From Anaerolineaceae bacterium (lineage in GTDB: Bacteria > Chloroflexota > Anaerolineae > Anaerolineales > Anaerolineaceae), in the NCBI GenBank assembly GCA_003448875.1, contig DLXG01000216.1, forward strand, positions 1-7,360: 7,360 nt of DNA, read 5' to 3'. Below, one piece after another: positions 1 through 7,131 of the stretch (its first letter is position 1; each line of letters opens with the position of its first letter). Position numbers and translations under genes: made by a program. The notes under the pieces were generated by a model. That model ran no database searches, was not told where the DNA came from, and saw nothing but the letters and a program-made list of their open reading frames with translations.

Positions 1-2
1 AC

Positions 3-563
3 GGTGAGTCAGCGGTGCGTGACTTCAAAGTAGCCCTGAACGCTCTCAACCGTACCATTGAACCGCAGCGTCCTCGCGAATCAGCCCCCTTCTTCATTCG
101 ACGTCATGAAAATGCTTACCGAATCAACCCGCAGGCCAGGGTGGTCGTTGATGCAGATGAATTTGAAGCGCTCTATGCGGGTCAGGCAAGTGATGAAGAA
201 CAACTGCGGCAGGCGATTGACCTCTACCAGAGTGATTACCTGCAAGAGTGCTGTTACGAGGATTGGAGCGGTTTTGAGCGCGAGCGGCTGCGCCAGATTT
301 ACTTTGCCGCGGTTCAGCAATTGGGAGATTTGCTGAGCAGTCAGGGACGTTGGGATGAGGTGATTGCGGTGTGCAATGCTGCCCTGCTGCGTGATACCAC
401 CTGGGAACCGGCTTATCGTCTGATCATGCAGGCCTATGCAGCCAGGGGTAATCAGGCACAGGTCGTTCAAACTTACCAGCGCTGTTGGAAAATCCTTTGG
501 GATGAATTGGGGGTTGAGCCTTCGCTGGAAACCCGTGACCTGCTGCGCCGTTTGACGGCCTGA
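3..563 (+). CDS. BTAD (SARP-type) transcriptional activator, C-terminal part, truncated by the window edge
   Basis: The frame is open from the first complete codon to TGA at 561-563, so the gene starts upstream; a GTG at 15 lies inside the domain and is not a believable start. The first residues (V-A-L-N-A-L-N-R-T-I-E-P, about nt 30-65) match the recognition-helix end of an OmpR/PhoB-type winged helix as found in SARP regulators, and a Y-R-I-N-P wing motif follows. The remaining ~130 residues form an all-helical bacterial transcriptional activation domain with TPR-like helices, ending in the typical G-V-E-P-S-L-E-T-R signature. The protein ends right after the BTAD. This fits either a small SARP or the C-terminal end of a large ATPase/TPR regulator of the kind frequent in Chloroflexota; the window cannot decide. 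It lies directly upstream of, and co-oriented with, the acyl-CoA operon, with a SARP-box-like repeat between them, so it is a good candidate for the operon's activator (inference). Confidence 0.85.
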   Translation, partial: GESAVRDFKVALNALNRTIEPQRPRESAPFFIRRHENAYRINPQARVVVDADEFEALYAGQASDEEQLRQAIDLYQSDYLQECCYEDWSGFERERLRQIYFAAVQQLGDLLSSQGRWDEVIAVCNAALLRDTTWEPAYRLIMQAYAARGNQAQVVQTYQRCWKILWDELGVEPSLETRDLLRRLTA

Positions 564-569
564 CGGGTG

Positions 570-590
570 TTTTGTAACCCTTTTGTAACC
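570..590 (+). promoter_or_regulatory. SARP/PhoB-like operator: two direct repeats of TTTTGTAACC, 11-bp period
   Basis: The 10-mer TTTTGTAACC occurs at 570-579 and again, perfectly, at 581-590, with one C between, giving an 11-bp period of about one helical turn. Winged-helix regulators of the SARP/OmpR/PhoB type bind tandem direct repeats with 11-bp spacing, and SARP sites typically end about 8 bp upstream of the -10 hexamer. Here a TATTCT -10-like element starts at 600, 9 bp after the second repeat. A gene encoding such a regulator ends 6 bp upstream. Binding by that particular protein is inferred. Confidence 0.6.
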
Positions 591-610
591 GCAGGCAGGT
601 ATTCTATTGA
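583..610 (+). promoter_or_regulatory. Probable promoter of the acyl-CoA operon
   Basis: Two readings are possible. In the activator-dependent one, the -10 is TATTCT (600-605), no standard -35 exists, and the direct repeat at 570-590 takes its place. In the sigma70-like one, TTGTAA (583-588) is the -35, with a 16-bp spacer to a weak TATTGA (605-610). Both place transcription start around 610-617, about 65 nt before the first operon gene. This is the only gap in the window large enough to hold a full operon promoter upstream of 679. Confidence 0.45.
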
Positions 611-630
611 GCAGGGGGCGGTTATATGAC

Positions 631-646
631 CCTGCCGGGCGGCAGG
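631..646 (+). other. 5'-UTR hairpin: 6-bp GC-rich stem with a 4-nt loop
   Basis: CCTGCC (631-636) and GGCAGG (641-646) are perfectly complementary around the loop GGGC. The hairpin would lie in the untranslated leader, ending 16 nt before the AGGAGG ribosome site. No T-run follows, so it does not look like an intrinsic terminator. It could stabilise the mRNA or mark a protein/RNA control site; no riboswitch family is recognised. Confidence 0.5.
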
Positions 647-662
647 ATTCCAACACCAATTC

Positions 663-668
663 AGGAGG
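663..668 (+). promoter_or_regulatory. Ribosome binding site AGGAGG that fixes the SDR start at 679
   Basis: AGGAGG lies 10 nt upstream of ATG 679, and a second purine tract (GAGGG, 670-674) lies 4 nt upstream. The open frame extends back to a TTG at 607, but that codon has no ribosome site, and the extra 24 residues do not resemble an SDR N-terminus. Confidence 0.75.
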
Positions 669-678
669 CGAGGGAATT

Positions 679-1443
679 ATGCGGTTAAAGGACAAGGTTT
701 GCTTGATTACCGGAGGCGCAGCCGGTATCGGAAAAGCCACCGCTCAACGCTTTGCCGAGGAGGGGGCGATTGTGGTGGTCTGTGATGTCAATCGCGAGGC
801 GGGCGAAGTGCTGGTGCGGGGGTTGGGAGAACCGGCCTGTTTTTATGCCGTCAATGTGGCTGACCGCGGCGAGGTGCAGGCCTGGGTCGAAGATGTGGTG
901 CGGCGTTTTGGTCGGGTGGATGTGTTGATCAACAACGCCGGCATTACCCGCGATGCGCTCTTCGTCAAGGTCAAAGACGGTGAACTGGTCAAACAAATGG
1001 AGGAAAGTGCTTTTGATCAGGTCATTGATATAAACTTGAAAGGGGTTTTCAACTGCGCACAGGCGGTGGCTCCGTTCATGATTCGGCAGGGCGGGGGGGT
1101 TATTATCAATGCTTCCTCGGTGGTGGGTTTGTACGGCAATGTCGGCCAGACCAATTATGTTGCCACCAAAGCCGGCGTGATAGGCATGACCAAAGTTTGG
1201 GCGCGCGAACTGGGACGCTTCAATGTGCGGGTTAATGCCGTGGCACCCGGTTTCATTGCCACCGAAATGGTGCAGAAAATGCCGGAAGAGATTCTGGCCG
1301 GCATGAAAGCGAAAACACCGCTGGGCCGGCTGGGTGAACCGCGTGATATTGCCAATGCTTACCTGTGGCTGGCCAGCGATGAAGCCAGTTTTGTGCATGG
1401 TGCCACCATCAGCGTGGATGGCGGCATTGTGATCGGCACTTAA
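679..1443 (+). CDS. FabG-like short-chain dehydrogenase (3-oxoacyl-ACP/CoA reductase or 3-hydroxyacyl-CoA dehydrogenase)
   Basis: A 254-residue classical SDR, near the usual FabG length. Visible motifs are the nucleotide-binding T-G-G-A-A-G-I-G (residues 11-18), N-N-A-G (85-88), and the catalytic tetrad Asn119, Ser147, Tyr160, Lys164 with the Y-x3-K spacing intact. The P-G motif (190-191) and a C-terminal S-V-D-G-G end (245-249) are typical of FabG. Asp36 at the end of beta-strand 2 (V-V-C-D-V) is the residue that generally selects NAD(H) over NADP(H), which suggests an oxidative 3-hydroxyacyl-CoA dehydrogenase rather than a biosynthetic NADPH reductase (inference). Between N-N-A-G and Asn119 it carries a few more residues than E. 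coli FabG (V-K-V-K-D-G-E region, 97-103). It is the first gene of the operon, with the promoter-like region just upstream and the KAS III-like gene 37 nt downstream. Substrate chain and carrier (CoA or ACP) are not determined by sequence. Confidence 0.9.
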   Translation: MRLKDKVCLITGGAAGIGKATAQRFAEEGAIVVVCDVNREAGEVLVRGLGEPACFYAVNVADRGEVQAWVEDVVRRFGRVDVLINNAGITRDALFVKVKDGELVKQMEESAFDQVIDINLKGVFNCAQAVAPFMIRQGGGVIINASSVVGLYGNVGQTNYVATKAGVIGMTKVWARELGRFNVRVNAVAPGFIATEMVQKMPEEILAGMKAKTPLGRLGEPRDIANAYLWLASDEASFVHGATISVDGGIVIGT

Positions 1444-1462
1444 TCCCTATTCAACCTTGAAG

Positions 1463-1470
1463 AAGGAGGT
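1463..1470 (+). promoter_or_regulatory. Consensus ribosome binding site AAGGAGGT for the KAS III-like gene
   Basis: This is a full 8-nt complement to the 16S 3' end, 10 nt before ATG 1481. An upstream in-frame TTG (1457) precedes this site and would translate through it, so it is rejected as the start. Confidence 0.75.
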
Positions 1471-1480
1471 CGAAAAGACT

Positions 1481-2467
<987 letters not shown>

Positions 2468-2471
2468 GGGC

Positions 2472-2477
2472 AGGAGG
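2472..2477 (+). promoter_or_regulatory. Ribosome binding site AGGAGG with very short spacing
   Basis: AGGAGG ends only 3 nt before ATG 2481; reading the overlapping GGAGG/GAGGGG registers does not lengthen the spacing. No other start nearby gives a better fit, and the frame upstream of 2481 overlaps the KAS III gene, so ATG 2481 is kept. The site lies 4 nt past the preceding stop, so reinitiation by ribosomes leaving the KAS III gene is plausible. Confidence 0.5.
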
Positions 2478-2480
2478 GGT

Positions 2481-3842
2481 ATGAATCCATCTGAGGTCTA
2501 TCGTAAGAAGTTGATTTCAATCCCCGAAGCCGTCGGACTGGTGCAATCTCATCAGACGATTGGGGTGGCCATTGCGGCTTCGGAACCGCCCGGATTGTTG
2601 AGCGAGCTGGGCAACCACAAAGACCGGCTGGAAGATGTGACCGTGTGGGTCTGCCTGCCCCTGCGCGCTTACGAGTATGCAACCAACCCGGAGATGGCCG
2701 GGCACTTCTTTGTGGAAAACTGGTTCTATGGCGCACCGGATCGTAAAGTTCACCCGCAGGGACGCATGTCCTATATTCCCAACAATCTGCACCGCGCCTC
2801 GACCGATAAACTGCTCGCCAGCGGGGGCAGGGTCAATGTTTTTTGGGGGACGGCCACGCCGCCCGATTCGCGCGGCTTTCTTTCCCTTTCGCTGGGGCTG
2901 GTGATTGAAAAGCAGTTAATCGAAGCCGCCGATCTGGTGGTGCTGGAGATCAACGAAAACCTGCCCTACACATTGGGCGATACGCAGGTGCATATTTCCG
3001 AAGTGGATTATGTGGTGGAAAATCATGTGCCGTTGTTTGAATTACCGCCAGCCCCGCCCAGCGAGGCCGAACAGGCTATCGGTGGTTATATTGCCGATTT
3101 AATCGAAGATGGTTCAACCCTGCAGCTTGGCATTGGCGGTATCCCCAACGCCATCACGCCGTTCCTGATGAATCGCCGTGATCTGGGCATCCATACCGAG
3201 ATGTTCACCGACGGCATGGTGGATTTGTACGAAGCCGGCGTGGTCACCAACCGCCGCAAAACGCTTTGGAAAGGTAAAATGGTGGGTGCGTTTGCGCTGG
3301 GTTCCCGTAAGTTATATGACTTTGTGGATCGAAATCTGGGGGTGGAATTTCAGCAAGGGAAAGTAACCAACGACCCGTATGTCATCGGCCAGAATTACCG
3401 CATGATTAGCGTCAACACGGCTTTGCAGGTAGATCTGTTTGGTCAGGTTTGCTCGCAAAGCATCGGTTACCGCCACTTCAGCGGTACCGGCGGCCAGCTG
3501 GATACCCACCGCGGCGCGCAGCTATCGCCCGGCGGACGCGGCATCATTGCCCTGCGTTCCACCGCGCGGGATGGGCAGATTTCTACAATCGTCCCCATCC
3601 TCTCCGAAGGAGCCGAAGTGACGGTACCGAGTCAGGATGTAGATACCATTGTCACCGAGTATGGGGTTGCCGAACTGCGCGGGCGGTGCGTGCGTGACCG
3701 CATGGAGGCTCTGATTCGGATTGCGCATCCCGATTTTCGTGAATGGCTGCGAGAAGAAGCCCACCGTTTGGGAATTGTCCCCCGCATGGTCGTGCCGGGG
3801 GCACAACTACCTGAAAAAGAATCCAAATCATCATCCGATTAG
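2481..3842 (+). CDS. Acetyl-CoA hydrolase/transferase family protein (4-hydroxybutyrate/butyryl-CoA:acetate CoA-transferase type)
   Basis: 453 residues, the usual size for family I CoA-transferases of the Cat1/AbfT/4-hydroxybutyrate type. The N-terminal domain (about 1-190) and C-terminal domain (about 195-440) match the two acetyl-CoA hydrolase/transferase domains. Key features are the oxyanion/CoA loop G-I-G-G-I-P (217-222), the probable catalytic Glu240 in H-T-E-M-F-T-D-G, the G-T-G-G-Q-L-D motif (335-341), and the late V-T-E-Y-G-V-A-E-L-R-G-R block (391-402). The Glu would form the gamma-glutamyl-CoA thioester that passes CoA between acids. The cytoplasmic role is to activate or release a carboxylic acid as its CoA ester; the pair of acids cannot be read from sequence. 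An open frame reaching back to 2364 overlaps the KAS III gene and lacks family similarity, so the start is ATG 2481. The alpha/beta hydrolase follows after 20 nt. Confidence 0.9.
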   Translation: MNPSEVYRKKLISIPEAVGLVQSHQTIGVAIAASEPPGLLSELGNHKDRLEDVTVWVCLPLRAYEYATNPEMAGHFFVENWFYGAPDRKVHPQGRMSYIPNNLHRASTDKLLASGGRVNVFWGTATPPDSRGFLSLSLGLVIEKQLIEAADLVVLEINENLPYTLGDTQVHISEVDYVVENHVPLFELPPAPPSEAEQAIGGYIADLIEDGSTLQLGIGGIPNAITPFLMNRRDLGIHTEMFTDGMVDLYEAGVVTNRRKTLWKGKMVGAFALGSRKLYDFVDRNLGVEFQQGKVTNDPYVIGQNYRMISVNTALQVDLFGQVCSQSIGYRHFSGTGGQLDTHRGAQLSPGGRGIIALRSTARDGQISTIVPILSEGAEVTVPSQDVDTIVTEYGVAELRGRCVRDRMEALIRIAHPDFREWLREEAHRLGIVPRMVVPGAQLPEKESKSSSD

Positions 3843-3862
3843 GTAAGAAAAAGGAGGAAACC

Positions 3863-4927
3863 ATGAACATGCCTCAACCTCTGCCGGGTGTAACTTCGCA
3901 GATGATTCAAACCCCGCGCCTTAAGATGCACGTTCTGACCAGCGGCGACCCGGCGGGTGTGCCGGTCATCTTCCTGCATGGTAATTTTTCGGCAGCCCTT
4001 TATTGGGAAGAGACCATGCTGGCGCTGCCCGCTGGCTTTCGGGCCATTGCGCCCGATCTGCGCGGGTATGGCTGGACGGAAGACGTGCTGATCGACTCCA
4101 CCCGCGGTTACCGTGACTGGTCAGATGATCTGGCGGCGTTGATGGATGTGATGGGGGTGGAAAAGGCTCATCTGGTTGGCTGGTCCATGGGAGCGGGCAT
4201 CATTTACCGCTTTATTGGCGATTTTCCTGCCCGCGTGTTGAGCGCGACCCTGATTTGCCCGGTCTCGCCGTTCGGTTTTGGTGGTACCAAGGGGGCGGAG
4301 GGAACGCCGCTCTTTGATGATTTTGCCGGTTCCGGCGGCGGGGTGGTCAATCAGGAATTTGTCAAGCGCATTCAGGCGCAGGACCGCAGCAGTGATGACC
4401 CCAATTCCCCGCGCAACATCATCAATGCTTTCTATTACGTACCGCCCTTCCGGGCTGCCCGCGAAGAGGATTTTCTAACGGCTTCTCTGATGGAAAAAAC
4501 CGGCCCAGACCGCTACCCCGGGGATTTTGTGCCGTCGCCAAACTGGCCGTTTGTCGCGCCGGGGGTGCGCGGACCGGTGAATTGCTGGTCGTTGAAATAC
4601 CTCAAGCAGGATGAGCCGGATCTGCTGGCTGCGCAGCCCAAACCGCCTGTATTGTGGGTACGCGGCAGCCACGACCTGATTGTTTCGGATACTTCCTTCT
4701 TCGATATTGCCAATCTGGGCAAATTAGGTTATGTGCCCGGCTGGCCGGGCGATGAAGTCGCCCCGCCTCAGCCGATGCTTCAGCAAACCCGTAACGTGCT
4801 GGAAAAATACGCCGCTGCCGGTGGTGCTTTTGAGGAGCATGTGATCGAAAACACCGCTCACAGCCCGCATATCGAAAAACCGGAAGTTTTTAACGGTTTG
4901 TTCCATGCTTTTTTGAAGAGAATCTGA
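3863..4927 (+). CDS. Alpha/beta-fold hydrolase
   Basis: 354 residues with no signal peptide. The core shows the H-G-N oxyanion motif (39-41), the nucleophile elbow G-W-S-M-G with Ser108, a probable acid Asp271 (R-G-S-H-D-L-I-V) and a probable catalytic His333 (T-A-H-S-P-H-I-E-K-P). A long region between the nucleophile and the acid (about 135-260), rich in Gly, Pro and aromatics, would form the cap or lid, larger than in the smallest family members. AAGGAGG at 3851-3857 lies 5 nt before ATG 3863; a second ATG at 3869 is less well placed. Family knowledge allows ester, thioester, lactone or C-C bond hydrolysis and does not pick one. Within a CoA-ester operon the reasonable ideas are a thioesterase, a product-releasing esterase, or a beta-diketone/C-C hydrolase. 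The thiolase gene begins 13 nt downstream. Confidence 0.85.
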   Translation: MNMPQPLPGVTSQMIQTPRLKMHVLTSGDPAGVPVIFLHGNFSAALYWEETMLALPAGFRAIAPDLRGYGWTEDVLIDSTRGYRDWSDDLAALMDVMGVEKAHLVGWSMGAGIIYRFIGDFPARVLSATLICPVSPFGFGGTKGAEGTPLFDDFAGSGGGVVNQEFVKRIQAQDRSSDDPNSPRNIINAFYYVPPFRAAREEDFLTASLMEKTGPDRYPGDFVPSPNWPFVAPGVRGPVNCWSLKYLKQDEPDLLAAQPKPPVLWVRGSHDLIVSDTSFFDIANLGKLGYVPGWPGDEVAPPQPMLQQTRNVLEKYAAAGGAFEEHVIENTAHSPHIEKPEVFNGLFHAFLKRI

Positions 4928-4940
4928 GGGAGAAGTCTTT

Positions 4941-6203
4941 ATGACCAAAAGAAAACTGGGGCGTGGTGTGGCCGTCGTTGCAGCCGGAATGAGCAAGTTT
5001 GGCTGCTACAACGGAATGGCTACCCGTGATATCTTCGTTGAGGCTTACCGGGAAATGCTCGCTTCGCTGGACCACGGTTTTGATCCGCGCGAGATTGAAG
5101 CAGTCTACATCGGAAACTACTCCGGTGATCTATTTGAGGGACAGGCGCACATGGCCCCCTTGATGACGGACTGGGCGGGGCTCTCTCCCCGCCCGGCCAC
5201 TCGGGTAGAAGATGCCTGCGCCAGCGGTTCGGCAGCCCTGCGGCAGGGCATGCTGGCGGTGGCATCCGGTTTATATGATATTGTGCTGGTTGGCGGGGTT
5301 GAAAAGATGAGCGAACTGCCCACCGAACGGGTAACCGATACGCTGGCAACTGCCTCAGATGTGGTTTATGAAGCAGCGGTGGGTTTTACCTTCCCGGCAC
5401 TTTATGCTGCCATGGCAACCGCCTACATGCATGAATATGGGGCTGACCCGGAAGTTTTCCTGCAAGTGGGCTACAAGAACCATGAACACGGTGCGTTAAA
5501 CCCCAAAGCCCAATTTGGGCAGCCCATCCGTGAGATTATGGAAGCGCGTAAAGCCAGCGCCATCCGCAAAGGTTTACCCGTCCCGGAATGGAAGGATGAG
5601 TTCGACTTTCTGCGCGACCCGCGTGCCAATCCCTACATCGCCTGGCCGTTGCGCCTGTACGATTGCTCGCCGATTTCAGATGGCGCTGCGGTGGTACTGC
5701 TGGTAAGCGAAGAGATTGCCCGTAATTTCAGCGAAGCCCCGCTGTACATCATCGGCAGCGGTCAGGCCAGTGATGCTGCCACTCACGACCGCCCGACCCT
5801 GACCTCGCTGCCGGCTGCCCGGCAGGCTGCCCGGCAGGCCTATGAGATGGCCCGAATCACCCCGCAGGATGTGGATGCCGTTGAAGTGCATGACTGCTTT
5901 ACGATTGCGGAAATTATCGCCAGCGAGGATCTCGGCTTTTTTGAAGCGGGTGAGGGCTGGAAGGCGGCTGAGGATGGAGTTACTTCTCTGAAGGGAACGC
6001 GTCCGATCAATTCCTCCGGCGGGTTAAAATCCAAGGGGCATCCGGTTGGCGCTTCGGGTGTTGGGCAGGTGGTTGAAATCTGGCATCAGTTGCGCGGCGA
6101 AGCGGGTGAACGGCAAATTCCCGGTAGCCCGGCCATTGGGTTGACGCATAATGTGGGCGGCACCGGCCAGACCTGCGTGGTAAACATCTTCGAACGGAGA
6201 TAG
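4941..6203 (+). CDS. Thiolase, SCP2/archaeal acetyl-CoA acetyltransferase type
   Basis: 420 residues, near full length for the group. The acyl-accepting Cys93 sits in E-D-A-C-A-S-G-S, and the Cys is followed by the usual A-L-R-Q-G helix. The E-V-H-D-C-F motif gives His317, and G-H-P-V-G-A-S-G gives His367. In place of the second catalytic Cys (C-x-G of classical biosynthetic/degradative thiolases) the protein ends with L-T-H-N-V-G-G-T-G-Q (401-410), the pattern of SCP2-like and archaeal thiolases that work with a DUF35 partner. The DUF35 gene indeed follows after 4 nt. The likely reaction is thiolytic cleavage of a 3-oxoacyl-CoA, or the reverse condensation, in the cytoplasm. Internally, residues 292-299 are an exact A-A-R-Q duplication encoded by a 12-bp tandem repeat. 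The ribosome site is AGGGAG (4927-4932), 8 nt before ATG. Confidence 0.92.
   Translation: MTKRKLGRGVAVVAAGMSKFGCYNGMATRDIFVEAYREMLASLDHGFDPREIEAVYIGNYSGDLFEGQAHMAPLMTDWAGLSPRPATRVEDACASGSAALRQGMLAVASGLYDIVLVGGVEKMSELPTERVTDTLATASDVVYEAAVGFTFPALYAAMATAYMHEYGADPEVFLQVGYKNHEHGALNPKAQFGQPIREIMEARKASAIRKGLPVPEWKDEFDFLRDPRANPYIAWPLRLYDCSPISDGAAVVLLVSEEIARNFSEAPLYIIGSGQASDAATHDRPTLTSLPAARQAARQAYEMARITPQDVDAVEVHDCFTIAEIIASEDLGFFEAGEGWKAAEDGVTSLKGTRPINSSGGLKSKGHPVGASGVGQVVEIWHQLRGEAGERQIPGSPAIGLTHNVGGTGQTCVVNIFERR
5808..5836 (+). repeat. 12-bp perfect tandem repeat inside the thiolase gene, with a GC-rich hairpin
   Basis: GGCTGCCCGGCA occurs at 5813-5824 and again at 5825-5836, encoding A-A-R-Q twice. 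The left edge also forms a perfect 7-bp stem, CTGCCGG (5808-5814) with CCGGCAG (5819-5825), around a CTGC loop. The repeat keeps frame and lies in a helix ahead of the His317 motif, so it looks like a tolerated in-frame duplication rather than a functional element. Confidence 0.8.
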
Positions 6204-6207
6204 GGTG

Positions 6208-6624
6208 ATGACCGAAAGCGAAGTGTATACTCATCAATTTTCAAAACATCTGGCGGAGCGGCAATTGATTGGCTCACGCTGTAAACGATGCGGGCGTGTT
6301 TTTCTGCCGCCGCGCAGCTGGTGCCCGGACTGTCAACAAAATGAATTGGAAGCCTATCAATTTTCGGGTAAGGGCAAACTGGCTGCTTTCACGGTTGTGT
6401 ATGTTGCCCCGACGGCCATGCTGGCAGCCGGTTATGACCGCAAGAATCCCTATTGTGTGGGGGTGGTGGAATTGGAGGAAGGGGAACGTATCCCTGCCCA
6501 GATTTTTGGGGTGGATGTCCAGCACCCGGAAAGTATTCGGATTGGAACACCTTTGCAGGCTTTGTTTGTTGAACGCGGAGAAGGTGAACACAAAAAGACG
6601 ATTTTGGGGTTTGAGGTAACGTAA
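6208..6624 (+). CDS. DUF35 Zn-ribbon/OB-fold protein, thiolase partner
   Basis: 138 residues from ATG 6208, the standard size. An N-terminal helix (about 5-20) leads into a rubredoxin-like zinc ribbon with Cys25-x2-Cys28 and Cys39-x2-Cys42. An OB-fold beta domain (about 54-138) follows, ending in I-L-G-F-E-V. Such proteins are not enzymes. In archaea a DUF35 protein bridges acetoacetyl-CoA thiolase and HMG-CoA synthase and shares the CoA site, and in bacteria BbsA forms a complex with the thiolase BbsB in benzylsuccinate degradation. Adjacency to the thiolase (4-nt gap) makes a stable thiolase-DUF35 complex the best prediction. A GTG at 6205 is in frame, but GGAGA at 6196-6200 is better spaced for ATG 6208 (7 nt). 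Its last codons contain the ribosome site of the following small ORF. Confidence 0.9.
   Translation: MTESEVYTHQFSKHLAERQLIGSRCKRCGRVFLPPRSWCPDCQQNELEAYQFSGKGKLAAFTVVYVAPTAMLAAGYDRKNPYCVGVVELEEGERIPAQIFGVDVQHPESIRIGTPLQALFVERGEGEHKKTILGFEVT
6613..6617 (+). promoter_or_regulatory. Ribosome binding site GAGGT for the 19-codon ORF
   Basis: GAGGT lies inside the end of the DUF35 gene, 6 nt before ATG 6624. By contrast, no Shine-Dalgarno-like purine run is seen within 20 nt of ATG 6680, the MaoC-like start. This suggests that ribosomes are loaded at 6624 and passed on. Confidence 0.45.
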
Positions 6625-6683
6625 TGTCCGATGTGGTTCTTCATGTAAACCTCATGCTAAGCCGGTGTGCGCTGTTCCGATGA
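6624..6683 (+). CDS. Possible 19-residue leader/coupling peptide
   Basis: The ATG overlaps the DUF35 stop as TAATG (6622-6626), and the TGA overlaps the next start as ATGA (6680-6683). The 19-residue peptide, rich in Leu and Val with two Arg and one Cys, matches no family I recognise. The well-placed GAGGT upstream, together with the absence of a ribosome site for the next gene, argues that it is translated and that its termination lets ribosomes reinitiate on the MaoC-like gene. Alternatively it is simply a short spacer in which the overlaps are chance. The peptide itself need not have a function. Confidence 0.4.
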   Translation: MSDVVLHVNLMLSRCALFR

Positions 6684-7123
6684 ATTCATCTGATCGTTAT
6701 GATCTCCGGCAGGAATGGCACGCGGGAAAGCAGGTCGTGCTGGTTAAAACGATTCGGCAGACCGATCTGGGAGATTTTGCCCGTCTGATGCAGGCGGATG
6801 GTGAAAAAATCGAGCAATCCGAATCTCGTAATGGTTTTCCGGAAGATCGTGTAACGGTGCCCGTGATGTTATTGGGCGGATTGATTGGCGCGGCGATTGA
6901 GCGGTATTTTTGTGAAGCGGGCTCAACCTGCTTAAACCAGTATTTAGAGTTCATTGCGCCGGCCTACATCGGGGATACGGTGACGGCTACGCTGGAGGTT
7001 GACCATATCCAGACGGATCGCCCCATCGTTCGCTTGAAAACAGCCTGCACCAACCAGAACGGGCAGGCATTGGTGACCGGTCAGGCTGTGATTCTGATGC
7101 ACAAGGAGGTGAACCGCGATTAA
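6680..7123 (+). CDS. MaoC-like hotdog-fold protein with degenerate hydratase site
   Basis: 147 residues, one hotdog domain, the length of (R)-specific enoyl-CoA hydratases (PhaJ/MaoC). The C-terminal half is clearly of this family: F-I-A-P-A-Y-I-G-D-T-V-T-A-T (91-104) and R-P-I-V-R-L-K-T-A-C-T-N-Q (114-126). The active site is not conserved. The family motif D-x4-H is present as Asp40-x4-Glu45, so the catalytic His is replaced by Glu. The H-G before the central helix is Pro61-Val62. It may still bind acyl-CoA, act as a thioesterase or dehydratase with other residues, or have a structural role. No ribosome site precedes ATG 6680; a GTG at 6665 would add five residues and also lacks one, so coupling to the upstream ORF is likely. 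It is the last gene of the operon that can be tied to CoA-ester chemistry. Confidence 0.8.
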   Translation: MNSSDRYDLRQEWHAGKQVVLVKTIRQTDLGDFARLMQADGEKIEQSESRNGFPEDRVTVPVMLLGGLIGAAIERYFCEAGSTCLNQYLEFIAPAYIGDTVTATLEVDHIQTDRPIVRLKTACTNQNGQALVTGQAVILMHKEVNRD

Positions 7124-7131
7124 GAAATTGG

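Noticed and set aside
565..584. Possible terminator after the regulator gene (GGGT...ACCC followed by TTTT)
   Set aside because: The stem is only 4 bp with an 8-nt loop; the T's belong to the second direct repeat, which explains the sequence better.
607..678. N-terminal extension of the SDR from TTG 607
   Set aside because: No ribosome site at 607; it would translate the leader hairpin and the Shine-Dalgarno sequence; SDR homology starts at ATG 679.
81..740. Long open frame on the - strand opposite the regulator gene (219 residues)
   Set aside because: It crosses the whole intergenic regulatory region and the SDR start, has no recognisable domain, and mirrors a gene with clear family motifs on the + strand.
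685..1398. Long - strand open frame opposite the SDR gene (237 residues)
   Set aside because: The + strand SDR has all catalytic motifs; the reverse protein is rich in His/Pro/Gln without family features, as expected of a shadow frame.
3439..3697. Overlapping + strand open frames inside the CoA-transferase gene
   Set aside because: Arg/Pro/Ala-rich shadow translations in other frames, no ribosome sites, and fully covered by a conserved domain in the main frame.
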